In this document: positions 11,853 to 22,783 of the stretch, one piece after another
Layout of the letters: each line of letters opens with the position of its first letter
How positions within the stretch are numbered: position 1 is the stretch's first letter
From: Coccinella septempunctata
Taxonomy: Eukaryota > Arthropoda > Insecta > Coleoptera > Coccinellidae
DNA length: 64,000 nt
Reading direction: 5' to 3'
Assembly (NCBI RefSeq): GCF_907165205.1
Contig: NC_058190.1
Coordinates: 31,089,345 to 31,153,344 of the forward strand
The notes under the pieces: model-generated
Databases searched by the model: none
The model's input: only the letters and a program-made list of their open reading frames with translations
What the model was told of the DNA's origin: nothing
Made by a program: the position numbers and the translations under genes

Positions 11853-12901
11853 CAGGGTCCTGCAATAGTGCGTTAGGCTTCCATAGCTGCCAAACCAGAC
11901 GTTTTAGGAATTTAGTTGAGAAGCATTCCCTCTGTACTTTCAATTTTGTATCTCAGGAAATTATTTTCTGATATACAGGGTGTTTCCAAATAAAATTATT
12001 CAACAAATGAGTGATTTTTTAAATGGAACATCCCTTATATTTTTGCTCTACCGTGATGCAAAATATTAGGGATATTTACCAACTGTACGGATCTTATTCA
12101 GAAAAAACTGCAAAATGTCGACGAAACAGTAATTCGGAAAAACCCCTTTACAGATTTCCAGAAGCGATAGAAACATGAATTTGATCAGGATTTCACTAGG
12201 GATTTCATTTAACTTAAGAATTTGCCTAGTCATCGTTCCTAAATTATCAACCTCTCCTATACAGGCTGTCCGTTATCAATGTCCAAATATGAAGAATTTC
12301 AAATTGTTTTTTCTCGATTTTTTCAAAGGTAACACCTTGTATTTTTTTCCATGATGATGTACACAGTTTAAAACCTTACATTTTTTCAGAAGTAACCAAG
12401 GGGCTATTTTCACTCCTGCGTCCAGCAGGCACGAAAAATAAAATCAGAACGGAAAATTTTATTTAAATATTGGATACGAAAACAAACAGGCGTTGAAAAA
12501 GACAAGGAAAAATCGTGTTAATCCATTTCATGAATAATAATTTTTTTGGATGCCGATAAAACTCTGTAATATGTACCGTTGGAAAAATATCCCAAATTTT
12601 TTGCATCATGGTAGAGGTATTGACGAGCATTGAAAATATGCAAAAATATTTATTTATTTATTCATTATGCTCCGCATAATTTATGAACGGTACAACCCAT
12701 TTGATACATAATAATATAAGGGAGGTTCCATGTGAAAAATCACAAATTTGTTGAATAATTCCATTTGGGAACAGCCTGTATATCAGAAATTAATTTCCTG
12801 AGATACAGAATAAAATGTACAAAAAGAATGCTTCTCAACTAAATTCGTAAAACGTCTGGTTTGGCAGCTATGGAAGCCTATAGCACTATTGCAGAAGCCT
12901 G
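11853..12901. mobile_element. Nested pair of palindromic MITEs (123-bp outer arms)
   Basis: The outer ends CAGGGTCCTGCAATAGTGC and GCACTATTGCAGAAGCCTG are flanked by TA. The arms (11853-11975, 12779-12901) are about 123 bp each and contain GCCAAACCAGACGTTTTA in opposite orientations. The inner element 11976-12778 starts CAGGGTGTTTCCAAATAAAA, ends in the inverse, and is flanked by TA. Removing it would leave a nearly perfect palindrome, so insertion hit the exact dyad centre. Confidence 0.78.
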
Positions 12902-12929
12902 TATAAGAATTGTTTGTGGATAATATGGT

Positions 12930-13110
12930 GTAGGAAAAGGGTGGTCAAAATTGGTTGTACTACAACTTTTTGTACCCAACGAGATAGATGAAAATCTTCT
13001 TTTGTTTTTGAGTTATAGGCCAAAATCGTTGATTGAAGTATACTTCAATCAACGCCAAAATTTAAATTTGGCTGATTTCAACTTTGGTCATTATCTCCGT
13101 TTATTTTTGT
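12930..13110 (+). repeat. Dispersed repeat, copy related to 51.65-51.83 kb
   Basis: Blocks such as ACAACTTTTTGTACCCAACG, TCTTCTTTTGTTTTTGAGTT and TTTGGTCATTATC occur here and, reverse-complemented, at 51650-51835. The copy near 51.67 kb lacks the 28-bp palindrome found here at 13027-13054. Confidence 0.7.
13027..13054. mobile_element. 28-bp perfect palindrome with 7-bp direct repeats
   Basis: The arm CGTTGATTGAAGTA is followed immediately by its exact reverse complement. Both sides carry CCAAAAT (13020-13026 and 13055-13061). The paralogous copy near 51.67 kb has a single CCAAAAT running straight into the downstream sequence, so the palindrome plus one repeat is an insertion. Confidence 0.8.
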
Positions 13111-14457
13111 GGTAGGATGTTGTCATCAAACAAATGAAAAAATATTATCCAAGATTCATTCCATTTGATAAAATCTTTTGTGAGATAGCACTAAAAATAA
13201 CATCTACTGTTGAAATATTTGTACAAGTTCGAAGGGTGATTCCAAAGTTATGGGTAATTGAAGAATTTGGCGAAATCGGTAAAACACTATGTATCTTGAT
13301 CATATAAACAGAAATAGACCCTTTAAATGTCATTCTGACTCTCCTTAGTGTCCTTTATTTAACCTTAGTCCATTTACCATTGAATCACCTTGTATATACT
13401 CAATGGTTATAGTTGGTAGTAGGTAGTATGAATACTATTCATATACTGAAGTTATATAAATTTATTCTATGCCGATAATGACTGTACAATTTTGATACGA
13501 ATTGAATTTGAGTGGGTAAAAACTACCGCACAAAATTCATATAGATACATAATTTACTTTTTTGAAGAAAAACGCTCGAACATGTCAATTTTATTGCAAA
13601 TTACGCAACATTTGATGTACAATTGAAGGTTTCGTCATGTATTCTCTAAGAGGGATGGTGGGTGGTTGAGTTTTTTTCAATGGCAACCCTAACTTTTTGT
13701 GCTCAAAACGGTTAGACTTTTTGTTGCTGAGCATTGAGTGGTCAAACTAAGTCCCTTTCCGAATTCACTTTGAGGGATCCGAAAGGATTTTGAGGAAACG
13801 AATATACGACTGACTCAATGAAAGAGTTGAGATATACCAATGAATTTATAAGAACATGGAGTTATCTGTAAGAATACCAAGTTGAATGCAAATTTACACA
13901 ATATTTTTCTAATTCTCAATATGAAAATGATATTCAATCTAAGAAGGAAATCAACCTATTCGAAGGACATTAATGAAGATTTAAACAAATTAACATCCCC
14001 TCCAGAAAACGTTAAATTGTACATTGCCAGGTAATTTCAGAATTATCTTATGATAATTTCGGTAGATATTCTCAATCTAATGAGGTAATAATTCTAATAA
14101 TCACAATGCCAGAAGTGATCATTCATGAAAATACGTTTTGAGGATAGTTGTAAAAACATGAGATTTCATCAATGGAGATCTGTTATTGTCAGCTAGATGC
14201 AACAGGAAGGGGAAGAACATTTGTAGCTAACTCCCTCACATCCAAATAATCCACACTTTTAGGACTTTTCGCTCTCTGTTGACATCGAAGAAATATTAGA
14301 AAATAAAATTTTCAAAAAAGAACCGCCCTTGCTCCAATCAAAAAACATGAAACACATACCTGAAATCGTTCCATATTCTCAAAGCACTCGGTGAAAAATA
14401 TGGAAGTTGCAAGACCGGACACAAACACATACATACTGGAAACCAGGAATTACTTAC
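13111..14457. other. Intronic stretch, nothing identified
   Basis: AT-rich sequence of the inferred ANKIB1 first intron. No supported exon or repeat was recognised. Confidence 0.45.
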
Positions 14458-14745
14458 ATTTACAACTAACATCGTACTATCTGACATTTTCCCTCACATT
14501 TGTGTGATTTCCATGATAATTGAGTGACATTTTCGGTGTAGTCTGGAGCTGGAACCTCGCCGTCACGACGCCGAATCGATGGCGACGCGCGTGCGTCGCG
14601 AAGAAGGCGCCGAGGCGCGCTATTTTCGATTTGGTTTTGTTTAGCAAGTCTACGTTCTTCCAGACACGATCCTAATGAATTTGTCGGGTTTGTACAGGAT
14701 GCGTTTCGGAAATAGAACGGCATTTTGAAGACGACGTTCAATTAG
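14458..14745 (-). promoter_or_regulatory. Putative ANKIB1 non-coding first exon / CpG-rich promoter
   Basis: A short GC- and CpG-rich island (14.56-14.63 kb, with GGCGACGCGCG and GAAGGCGCC) stands out from AT-rich surroundings. On the minus strand it runs into AAAT|GTAAGT, a good splice donor at 14457/14458. The ATG exon at 6194 begins with an acceptor and therefore needs an upstream exon on the same strand. I infer this is the 5'UTR exon, giving a first intron of about 8.3 kb. The open frame across the island does not resemble a protein. No clear TATA box was seen. Confidence 0.5.
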
Positions 14746-15099
14746 TGTCTGCATCTTTATAATTAGTTTGGCAAACGTTGAGAAATTGCAATCCTTCTGA
14801 TGACCAAAGTTGGGAATTGATATACTTTACAAATAATGTTATTTCTGAACACGAATTTGCAGAATTTGAGTTAATCTCAATATAGTTTATAATAACAAAA
14901 AGAGAGAAGAGTTGATAGGTTCCAGGTCCAATGAAACGAAACCAATTTAATAATTTGCCTACGTTCCGGTTTATTTAAAACCTTCTTCGAAGGCTCTGAA
15001 AAAGAGTAGGTAATAAATAGATATGAAATTGGCACTAAGCAATTGTACAGACGAATAAAAAGTAAATAAAATACTCACAGATGTATCAGAGTATGAAAT

Positions 15100-15690
15100 T
15101 CAAATTTTCTATTTCAGAGTCACTCTCCCTTATTTCCGAGATGTTTTTTACTCTTCTGAATCTTTGTATATTTTTTTATATTTATTTCTATTATTAAAAA
15201 TTCTCTTTTTTTGAAGCAAACTTTTATCTAAGCTCAGTGCGGGAAACTTGGCCCACTGATTATGTTCCCGACCATAGCATGAGTCAAGTCTATCGCACTC
15301 CTTTTAGTCTATTCAACAGATGTTTCCTTGAAACTTTTACAACTATTATTGAGAGGCTCATTATTTGTAAAACAATATTAATCAATGAAAGCAATAAAAC
15401 TAAATTACACCACGCACCTAGTAATTTTTTCCGACAGTGTGACAAACAATAATTATTCAATTTCTTACTTCCTAATAACAAAATCACGTTCAACCCTCTC
15501 ACTCGAGAACTGTTGAGATGGCGGCCAAAATGGAGCCGCCACTAGTGGTGCCTTGCTACGAGTAAAGATTATAGAGTTAGGTTGGGTTAGGTTGTGTTAG
15601 GGTTAGGTTACGAGTATATCGCAAGCTATTTACGATACCGGTAGTGCGAAATTTGAATTGAAATATTCGATGACTCCCGGACTACCCCTA
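15100..15690 (+). repeat. Dispersed repeat family A/B/C, copy A
   Basis: It shares ordered blocks with 23712-24120 (copy B, same strand) and 56930-57410 (copy C, opposite strand): TTTTCTATTTCAGA, GCGGGAAACTTG, CATGAGTCAAGTCT, AATTTCTTACTTCCTAA, GATGGCGGCCAAAATGG, GATACCGGTAG and GCGAAATTTGAATTG. Short ORFs on both strands come from the repeat and are not conserved between copies. Its transposon class is unknown. Confidence 0.75.
15565..15608 (+). mobile_element. 44-bp insertion of TTAGG-like repeats with 8-bp duplication
   Basis: TACGAGTA stands on both sides (15557-15564 and 15609-15616). The insert starts AAGATTATAGAG and continues as imperfect TTAGG/TTAGGG-like units. Copy B of the host repeat (near 24035) has a single TACGAGTA in uninterrupted sequence, which proves insertion. 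The first bases match the ends of the elements at 18508-20504 and 42986-43036. Confidence 0.78.
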
Positions 15691-15699
15691 CTATTCTCG

Positions 15700-18140
15700 A
15701 AGGCTATTTCTCAAAATAAAAAAAACTGTTCAAGAAAAGATGATATTCCACAATATTTATAAATTTGTGGTAAACGAAAAAAAAAACTCCTAGTTATACA
15801 GGCCAACAGAAAGGATGAACCAGAAATAAATTTGTCCATTGAGATGAATTATGAATGACGCTTTGAGGAGCATCATTGTGCTCGCCATATAGTATCGGAC
15901 CCGAAATCCACGTCTTCATCTTTTTCTTTTGAAATTTCCTCGTACACGGCAACTCCCTGGAACGCAATTATACACACGGGGAGCCAAAAAAACATACATG
16001 TGATTTCTGACCGCGAGCTCGATGCATCATCGGCGCCGTAACAAATATACTTGTTACCGGATGTTTTTTCGAAGTGTGGGAATCTGAAGTTTCACCTCTT
16101 TTGAAAGGTCAAAGCAAAAAAAAATAGCTGTCTCACAACACCTGATATCCTGAAGAGATCATCAGTTAGATATCTGTAAGGCTTATCAAAACTAATTTCA
16201 AAATTCTTTTCTATTTCCAATTTGGATAAGTATAGAATTTATCAACACCACCCCAGGAGATATGCTGGATGGGAATCAACCAGTAACGGATAGTGTTTTC
16301 AGTAGTTGGGTATCACAAAAACTTTTCAGACGTTTAAATTTCGTACAGGTAAATGGTAAATTCTTTACCATCACCTACCTAGAGATCCTATTGATGATCG
16401 TTGTGGTATATGAGATATACCGTATTGACCGTAGTGGAATAGTTGTTCTTGGAGCTGGCCGGCGAGGAGCAAAAATCACCATTATCAGCCAAGTTGTAGT
16501 TTAGCAAGAACTCACTGTAAGATTTTGGTGAACGACTTCGAAACAGTCGTACAAACAAAACGTTTATCCTGTTCGGGAAAAGCTACATAGTTAGGGTTTG
16601 TAACCATTTTTCTACAAAGTAGTAAACACCGATGATATGAATTTTGTACGTTATGTCCTGCTCACCTTCTATAAGTAAACCTGCAATTCATTCAGGAACG
16701 GAGTGACTGATAAATTTGCCTTGTAGAAAGATCCGCCATATAAGCACATATTCGACATGAAGGACAAACAGCCTTTTATGTGCTTTTAAGGTGGTTATAC
16801 CTTTTAAAAATGTGCGCTTTAGTTAAATTCTAGCTCTATTCGTTTTCTGATTGAACTCGCTAAAGTTAGGCAGAATCTCAGTAAGTGGAAAATTGAGGTT
16901 TTACGCATTCACATTTTAAGTTAGTAGAGTAGTAAATCATCATTTGAAGAAGTTTCGCATGAAAGGTGAATTCGTCGATTCATATTTGAATGGTAACATT
17001 GGAAACTGAAGGGATGACGTGATGAATGCTACATTTCTAAAAATAGATTTAATTAAGTTTTCTATACCAAGCTTTTGCAACTTTTTCATTGACAGTTCCA
17101 TATCTCTGTATTCGCCAACTGTAAAGCATAGTGCCATTCCTCGAACACTCCTGAAGTTCATCGCCTACCAGTTCGATCTGTCAGAAATAATTGTCGACGG
17201 TCCAGTTAACGGGAAAGGAAACAATGAAATTCAATTACAGCCTTTATTAATGGACACATGATGATATTTTAGTCCCAGGTATCGATTCCTGGAAGAGGAA
17301 AAGAGACGACTTTTTCTCCTTTGAAACTTCAATCGATAAAATGCACGAAGAGAAATCATGTATGGGGCATTTAAAGATTTAATATTCTCTGAAAAACATA
17401 GTTTAGTTGACATTTTGGACTTTGGATCCGGAAAATTATCCGCCAGTTAGAGGTGCTGGGTTCTGTCTTCTCCCATTAAATGAGGATTGGAATTTGATCA
17501 TTTTGCAGTACCCATGTCTTCTAAGTTTTGATTAATCGTTTTTACGTTGTTTTCTATGAAACGCTCATCGTTATGTACCTACAGTAAATAAACAAATAAT
17601 CGAATATTCTAAATTTCGTCATGCAGTAGAATTTACATCTTCTGTATAACTTCCTATTTACACAAGTTGAGACGAAGCATTGTACCATTTTGAAATCGGC
17701 ATGAAAGGTGGTTTTTGAAACAGTTAGCTACTCAGGCTTTCATACATATTTCTTCCAAAATGAACGCTCAAACATTGAAAAAATAAGATAATTATTGGAT
17801 TTTCCACACCTTCGTATACTTATGATTGAAGCTTTCACAGGAAGAGAAATCTGAAATCTTCAATCAAAATTAAATAAGTAATCATCGCATTTTATGATGG
17901 AATTTGTGACTGTGATTTTTTCTTCGAATTACATCAACAGCTTTTGGTACTGTTCTTGGAAAATCTATTGGAGTATTCTATGAAGAATATTGAAGCAGGA
18001 GAAAATTAATATATTTCATTTATCTGTTCTCTGGGTCCTCGGAAACGTAACTCGTGGTTGAAAAAATAGTTATTTTGAAGAAAAAAGACATAAGAAACTC
18101 TTTTTCTGCAATTGTTTTTCAGAATATGGGTACTATAGCT
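15700..18140. other. Intergenic stretch, nothing identified
   Basis: Several short ORFs (for example 16262-16504 and 17019-17261) have no recognisable domain and no flanking splice signals that convince. Nothing annotatable. Confidence 0.4.
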
Positions 18141-18507
18141 ATGATATTCGAGAAAAGGAGTAAAAAATAAAGGAAACAAGGTATTTCTCGTACCTACGCA
18201 TGCGAATTTAATACTCAATAAACCTAGTCAAATCTGAATTTTAAGACAGCATAGTACCACAGTAACCAAAATTTTTTGAAACACCATTTTATTCAGTATT
18301 TATTAATTTTTGTAATTCAATTGAATCTTAAGCATCTCATCGGGCCCTTATTTTTTGGGTCAAAATCTTGAAACACATGGAATGAACAGATTTTTTGATT
18401 TGTGTTTGGGTTAATCTTTGATAATTTCGAGTAATTTTACCACTGAAAACGAAAACGATAACATTTATTTATTAAATATCAATTCTCTGCTTCCGTAATG
18501 TTAAACG

Positions 18508-20504
18508 CAAAGATTATAGAGTAGAAAGATGATAGGAGACGCCCTCATATCTCTAGTACTAAAAACCGACTACATTTTGGTCAGTGAAAACACATTTGAC
18601 AATGAGATGGCGCTGAAAACGTAATATCAATACAAAAAACCTGTTTAGTAACAGTTTTCTGTTTCAAAATTGAGAGGCGCGAAATTTGAATTCTATTCCT
18701 TGGTTCGAATTTCAATATCGACTTTGTTGAAACCATAAAACAAACATCTTAAGCAACAAAACAAAAGTATGGTTTTGTTTTGTGATCAGAATGTTAGTTT
18801 TCATCTGAACATTGTTCGGAATCAATTGATATCTTAGAACATAGAATATCAGGAAGGAGCTTTTTCGAATAAATGTGACGGGAATTGTGCGACGGAAACG
18901 GCCATATTGGTCTTCCAAGTTCTGATTTGAAAAGTGGCAGATTTGGAAGTCAAATGATTCTGTTATCTGTGGTCAAATGAACAAAGTGATGTTTTAACTT
19001 AATTTTGGTAATTTGGATTCTTGAAATTTGCTGGAAATAAGGATTTTGGATATTTTAGCGTGAATAATTCATAGGTAGGTGATTTTTTAAGCTGAATATC
19101 AGGTATTAATTATGAGTTTCTGAATTTCATGACATAACAAGGTTATCTCATGACAATAACACTCCATGGGCGTAGGTGATGTTAAGTCATAGACCTTTAT
19201 ACCATTAAGTATATAGCCAAGGAGTGTTAGGCGGGGTGAATTTCCGCTTTGATTCTCAATTTGAACAAAAGCGTGAAAAAGCTTCTGACTTTACGTCAGT
19301 GCTTTCCTAATTTTTTTGATTAATCAGAATCAACTGACTATTGAAGTTAGTTTTTTGGAAACTTCATTGTCCTACGCCACTGTTGAAACGGAAATATATG
19401 TCGGCCATATTTCTCCTCTATTCCGGTCAAATTGAAATGAGCAATATGCTCCTTCCTGTTATTCTATATTCTAAGATTGATATCAATGAAACAGGCTGTC
19501 GCTGTGCTATATTTTTATTTGCAATTTATAAAAAATTGTTGTTTCGAATTAATACACTTAGTTGAATTTGTACAATTCATATCAGAAATTAATATAAACA
19601 AATATTCAATATACCATCATAACATACACATTTCAGTTACCTACTTACATATTATTTACAGGATTTTTAGAACCCCAACTAAAAAAAACTTCACTGAGGT
19701 ATACAAGACCTGTATCTTAGCCCGTCAGTAGTGTTTCTTTATAATTTCTTTATGATATGATTTCTTTATGACCGAATATACGAATTGATTAATGAATGAA
19801 CAAAACATTCACAGCAGGTTTCAAAGAACTTTGACTTTCCGAAAAACAATTTGACAGTTACTCGATACCCAAAACGAAATCGATAAAACCTTTGCATTAC
19901 TGAATATATTGAAGCAGTAGCAATTGAGAATCTTTGAATGGAGGTATAAAAGTCATAATTTCTCCTAAATTGGCCCTTCATGCAAGGTATGCTTCCTGCA
20001 TACAACAATTTACGTGGATGAACAGTTCTCAATCGACTTGCAGTAAAATGTTCATTGCACATGGTGTGGTCAGTAGTGTCCTAAAAATTGTATCCACTTC
20101 GTAGAACTGAAAATGAAAATCAATGAATGACCAAGTCACATATGTTACCAGTTTTAATATGTACTTACATTCCCATTTTCCTTAGTTAAATTCGTTTTAT
20201 ATGATTCCCAGTTCTTCACCATACAATGATTTTCGAACGATATTTTGAGGTTTTCGCCAAGAAATTAGACAAAAATTACAATAATCAGCAACTAGAACGA
20301 GCTTGATAAACAAAAGGCGATACGAGAATTGAAACATTCAGAACCTCTTTGATCAAAATCGCCATCTGACATCTCACAAAATTTAATATGTCCCTCGAAT
20401 TAACATTTTAATTTCTTAGGGCCTTAAAAACACATTTGAAACAAAGATGGCGCTCGCATAACTTTAGTCGCTTCGTTTCCTATCTTTCTACTGTATAATC
20501 TTTG
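18508..20504 (-). mobile_element. P-superfamily-like DNA transposon, degenerate
   Basis: The left end begins CAAAGATTATAGAGTAGAAA and the right end is its inverse (TTTCTACTGTATAATCTTTG). The match extends about 31 bp with a 3-base gap. The flanks are GTTAAACG and GTTGAACG, an 8-bp duplication with one mismatch. An AGATGGCGCT motif follows inside both ends. P elements have 31-bp TIRs, 8-bp duplications and a transposase with an N-terminal THAP zinc finger; a THAP-like remnant reads inward from the right end (see 19980-20222). hAT also makes 8-bp duplications, so the superfamily rests mainly on the THAP remnant. The internal sequence is full of stops and the element cannot be autonomous. Confidence 0.6.
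19980..20222 (-). pseudogene. THAP-like zinc-finger remnant of a P-type transposase
   Basis: On the minus strand an ATG at 20222 opens a short frame starting MVKNW, which ends at a good donor (AAT|GTAAGT). A 62-bp intron-like gap ending TTTTCAG follows. The next segment contains KWIQFLGHY in one frame and, after a frameshift and a stop, CNEHFTASRL and LLYAGSIP in another. THAP domains have a C-x2-4-C start, a conserved Trp, C-x2-H (usually C-S-E-H-F) and an AVP box; CNEHF and GSIP fit the last two. The first cysteines are not visible (W where C is expected). Broken and non-functional. Confidence 0.42.
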
Positions 20505-20840
20505 GTTGAACGTTTGTTACCCAATTAAATTGGTGAAACTAGCGAACACCGAATTGAAATTTTGGTTACCTACTGTGTTGTCCTGAAAATTCAGATGTGA
20601 CCAGGTTTATTTAGTATTAAAATCACATCTGAAAATACGAGAAACACCTTGATACTCTTTCAGCTTTTTTCGAATACCTTATCGATTTTGAGGAGTTTTG
20701 ATATACAGAGAGGTTTTTTTTTTTGGTTGAAACTTATTCAACAATTTTTTCCAGGCCGGACCTGAAATGAAAATCACTTACTATGTCAGTTTAAACTAGT
20801 TGTTGTGAAGAATAAACTCACAAAATATCATCGAAATATA

Positions 20841-21189
20841 CAGGGTTAGAACTAATTAGAGGGGGACTCCAGTGATATCGAAAACCGTTAGAAATACAGG
20901 GTAGCTTAAATTACGAAAAAGTTGCGTTATTCAAGGATGAGTGGGTGTAAACAGTTCCCAAATATCTCTGATGGTTCCTGAGATATCTCGAAAACACTGA
21001 AAATCAAGATCATCATTTTTTCTTCATAACTCATTTGTTTTTTGGGATAACTACACGAAATTAGGTGTGTAGTCATCAATCCTATATAGCGATCATACTG
21101 GTGTACTACTTTTTTGTAATTTTAGCCACCCTTTATTTTTAACGGTTTTCGATATTCCTATAGTCAGCCTCTAAATAGTTCTAACCCTG
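20841..21189. mobile_element. MITE, CAGGGTTAGAACTA ends, with inner CAGGGTAG element
   Basis: The outer ends CAGGGTTAGAACTAATTAGA and TAGTTCTAACCCTG are flanked by TA. Inside each arm is TATCGAAAACCGTTA or its inverse. The inner end CAGGGTAGCTTAAATTACG at 20897 pairs with GTAATTTTAGCCACCCT near 21132, another doll-in-doll arrangement. Confidence 0.7.
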
Positions 21190-21904
21190 TATACGGTGGT
21201 CAAAAGTTATGGGAAATTGACAAAATCAGTTAAATACTCCGCATCTTGATCATAAAGAAAGATTGACCCTTTAAATATAGGTTTTTCGAATATGTTCTCT
21301 ATCTACCATTGCTTTCGCCCATTCACCAATGAATCTCCTTGTATATATACATACTTCGATATGCCCAACAGAAAATGTTTTAGTGTTCCCCTTAACAATG
21401 AACCTGATGATACTATTTCTAGGTCTCGTTAAAACTGTTTCCACAATTGATAATAATCAATTAATTATGACCAATCAATTAGTTCAATAACAGTAACGTC
21501 GAATGAAGTTTCCTTCATCATTAGATTTTATATGAATTTATCAGAGCGTTCTTCCATAATGAAGGCCTTACATACATTTTCGTTGATACTGGCAATCAGA
21601 TATATACCGAGCCCTGTTCGATACTCTGATACTCAATTAACTGCCCTAATTAGATTGGAGAAGTCTCCACTAGCCATTAGGTGCAGCATTTCAAAATCGA
21701 ATGGAAGTTGGAGAAACTTGAAAATAGAATAAGGTTCGAACTCTGCGTTGATAACTCCTTTTGCCACTATGATTCTGTCATTCTGAGTAGGAGTAGCTGA
21801 GTGAACGATATAAATTCATTAAATGATCAATCAATCCTTCAGGGTAGAATGCATCCTTAATGAAGGCTCGAAATTTGTTGTAATAGTGGGGGGGGGAAGG
21901 GGGT

Positions 21905-22105
21905 CTTATTCCAGTTTGTTTGGACTCAATTTTAATGTGCCTACATGTTTCGGCCCATGGCCATCATCAGAACACAATAGTGAGTCCTAATTCATATTAA
22001 AAACAGTTCTTCATAAAAGCCATCCTGTGGGATGGTTAACATTCACATTCACATTGACATGTAGGCACATTAAAATTGAGTCCAAACAAACTGAAATAAT
22101 CCCCC
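21905..22105. repeat. Inverted repeat, about 45-bp arms
   Basis: CAGTTTGTTTGGACTCAATT, then TTAATGTGCCTACATG, occurs on the left and its reverse complement on the right (near 22056-22100). A poly-G run precedes the left arm and CCCCCC follows the right arm. The loop holds a hammerhead-like motif at 21942-21975. Confidence 0.7.
21942..21975 (-). other. Hammerhead-like motif (weak)
   Basis: On the minus strand CTGATGA, an extra T, a GGCC-ATG-GGCC stem-loop and GAAAC match the CUGANGA-stem II-GAAA core. The additional base before the stem departs from the canonical G10.1-C11.1 pair. See findings for the comparison with 7000 and 39083. Confidence 0.28.
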
Positions 22106-22349
22106 CGTGATTATATCCAGTAGGATGAATTTCAGAGAATCTTTGTTGTAATAGTGTCTAATGAAGAACCACCAAAAATGAGGAAATTAGTACTGAAATT
22201 CGTAGCGCTTTTAGGCTCCAAAAAAATTATACACAGGTACTAATATATAGAATTTTGATCTTCCTATCATTGTTGAATAACACCGTAGAGGAAGTGGCCC
22301 CAATATGAGCCATATGAGCCACCCTTTTGTTTTTTTTTACTAAATCTTT

Positions 22350-22780
22350 GGATCTTACGAATAAATATCCAATGAATGACACACTGCAAGCTCAGAGGTT
22401 AACCTATGGTATATACAAAAGAGATTATCAAAAAAAATAAATTTAGGTGGGATTTGTGTAAAAAATTGAACAATGTACATATGTATATCTGGATCAGACT
22501 GCGTGTAATATGGGCCCCCTAGTAAATAATTGATAGGTAACAGTTTGAAATAGGCATGCTGCATCACGGTCATCAGGAACAAATTTTCCAATTTCGTCGA
22601 TATCCATATCCTCATCGTCTGGGACAAAGTCCTGACTTCCATCCTCAGATTCGCTGACCTCATTGTTTTTTTTTCATGCTTTTTTTGTTTGTTTTCTTCT
22701 TAGCTCTTGATTCTGAAAAGACTGTTTTCTTAGGCGTGCTAATGCTGGATTTCTCTAACTCTTCGGAATATAAATCCTGT
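22350..22780 (-). pseudogene. Degenerate acidic/basic coding relic, possibly from a transposase
   Basis: The minus strand reads DLYSEELEKSSISTPKKTVF, then a Lys-rich run (KKKTNKKS). After a one-base shift comes NEVSESEDGSQDFVPDDEDM and KFVPDDRDAACLF. A Ser/Pro/Lys-rich linker followed by an acidic tail is typical of the C-terminal end of pogo/Tigger-like transposases, but no catalytic motif is seen and the identity is uncertain. Confidence 0.35.
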
Positions 22781-22783
22781 CCC

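Larger units (their letters stand above)
18145..20690. mobile_element. Foldback element split by a P-like insertion
   Basis: Arms at about 18160-18280 and 20550-20680 are inverted copies. Left landmarks are AAGGTATTTCTCGTA, TTTAATACTCAATAAACC, CAAATCTGAATTTTAAGACA and CACAGTAACCAAAATTT; the right arm has the same blocks in reverse order and complement. The 2-kb element at 18508-20504 lies between the arms. Outer limits are approximate. Confidence 0.6.

Noticed and set aside
14466..14741. 91-codon ORF over the CpG island
   Set aside because: Arg/Ser-rich translation of GC-rich DNA; the region is better explained as an untranslated first exon with a donor at 14457/14458.
15570..15608. True interstitial telomere array
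   Set aside because: Only about 35 bp, irregular units, and bounded by an 8-bp target duplication with a transposon-like prefix.
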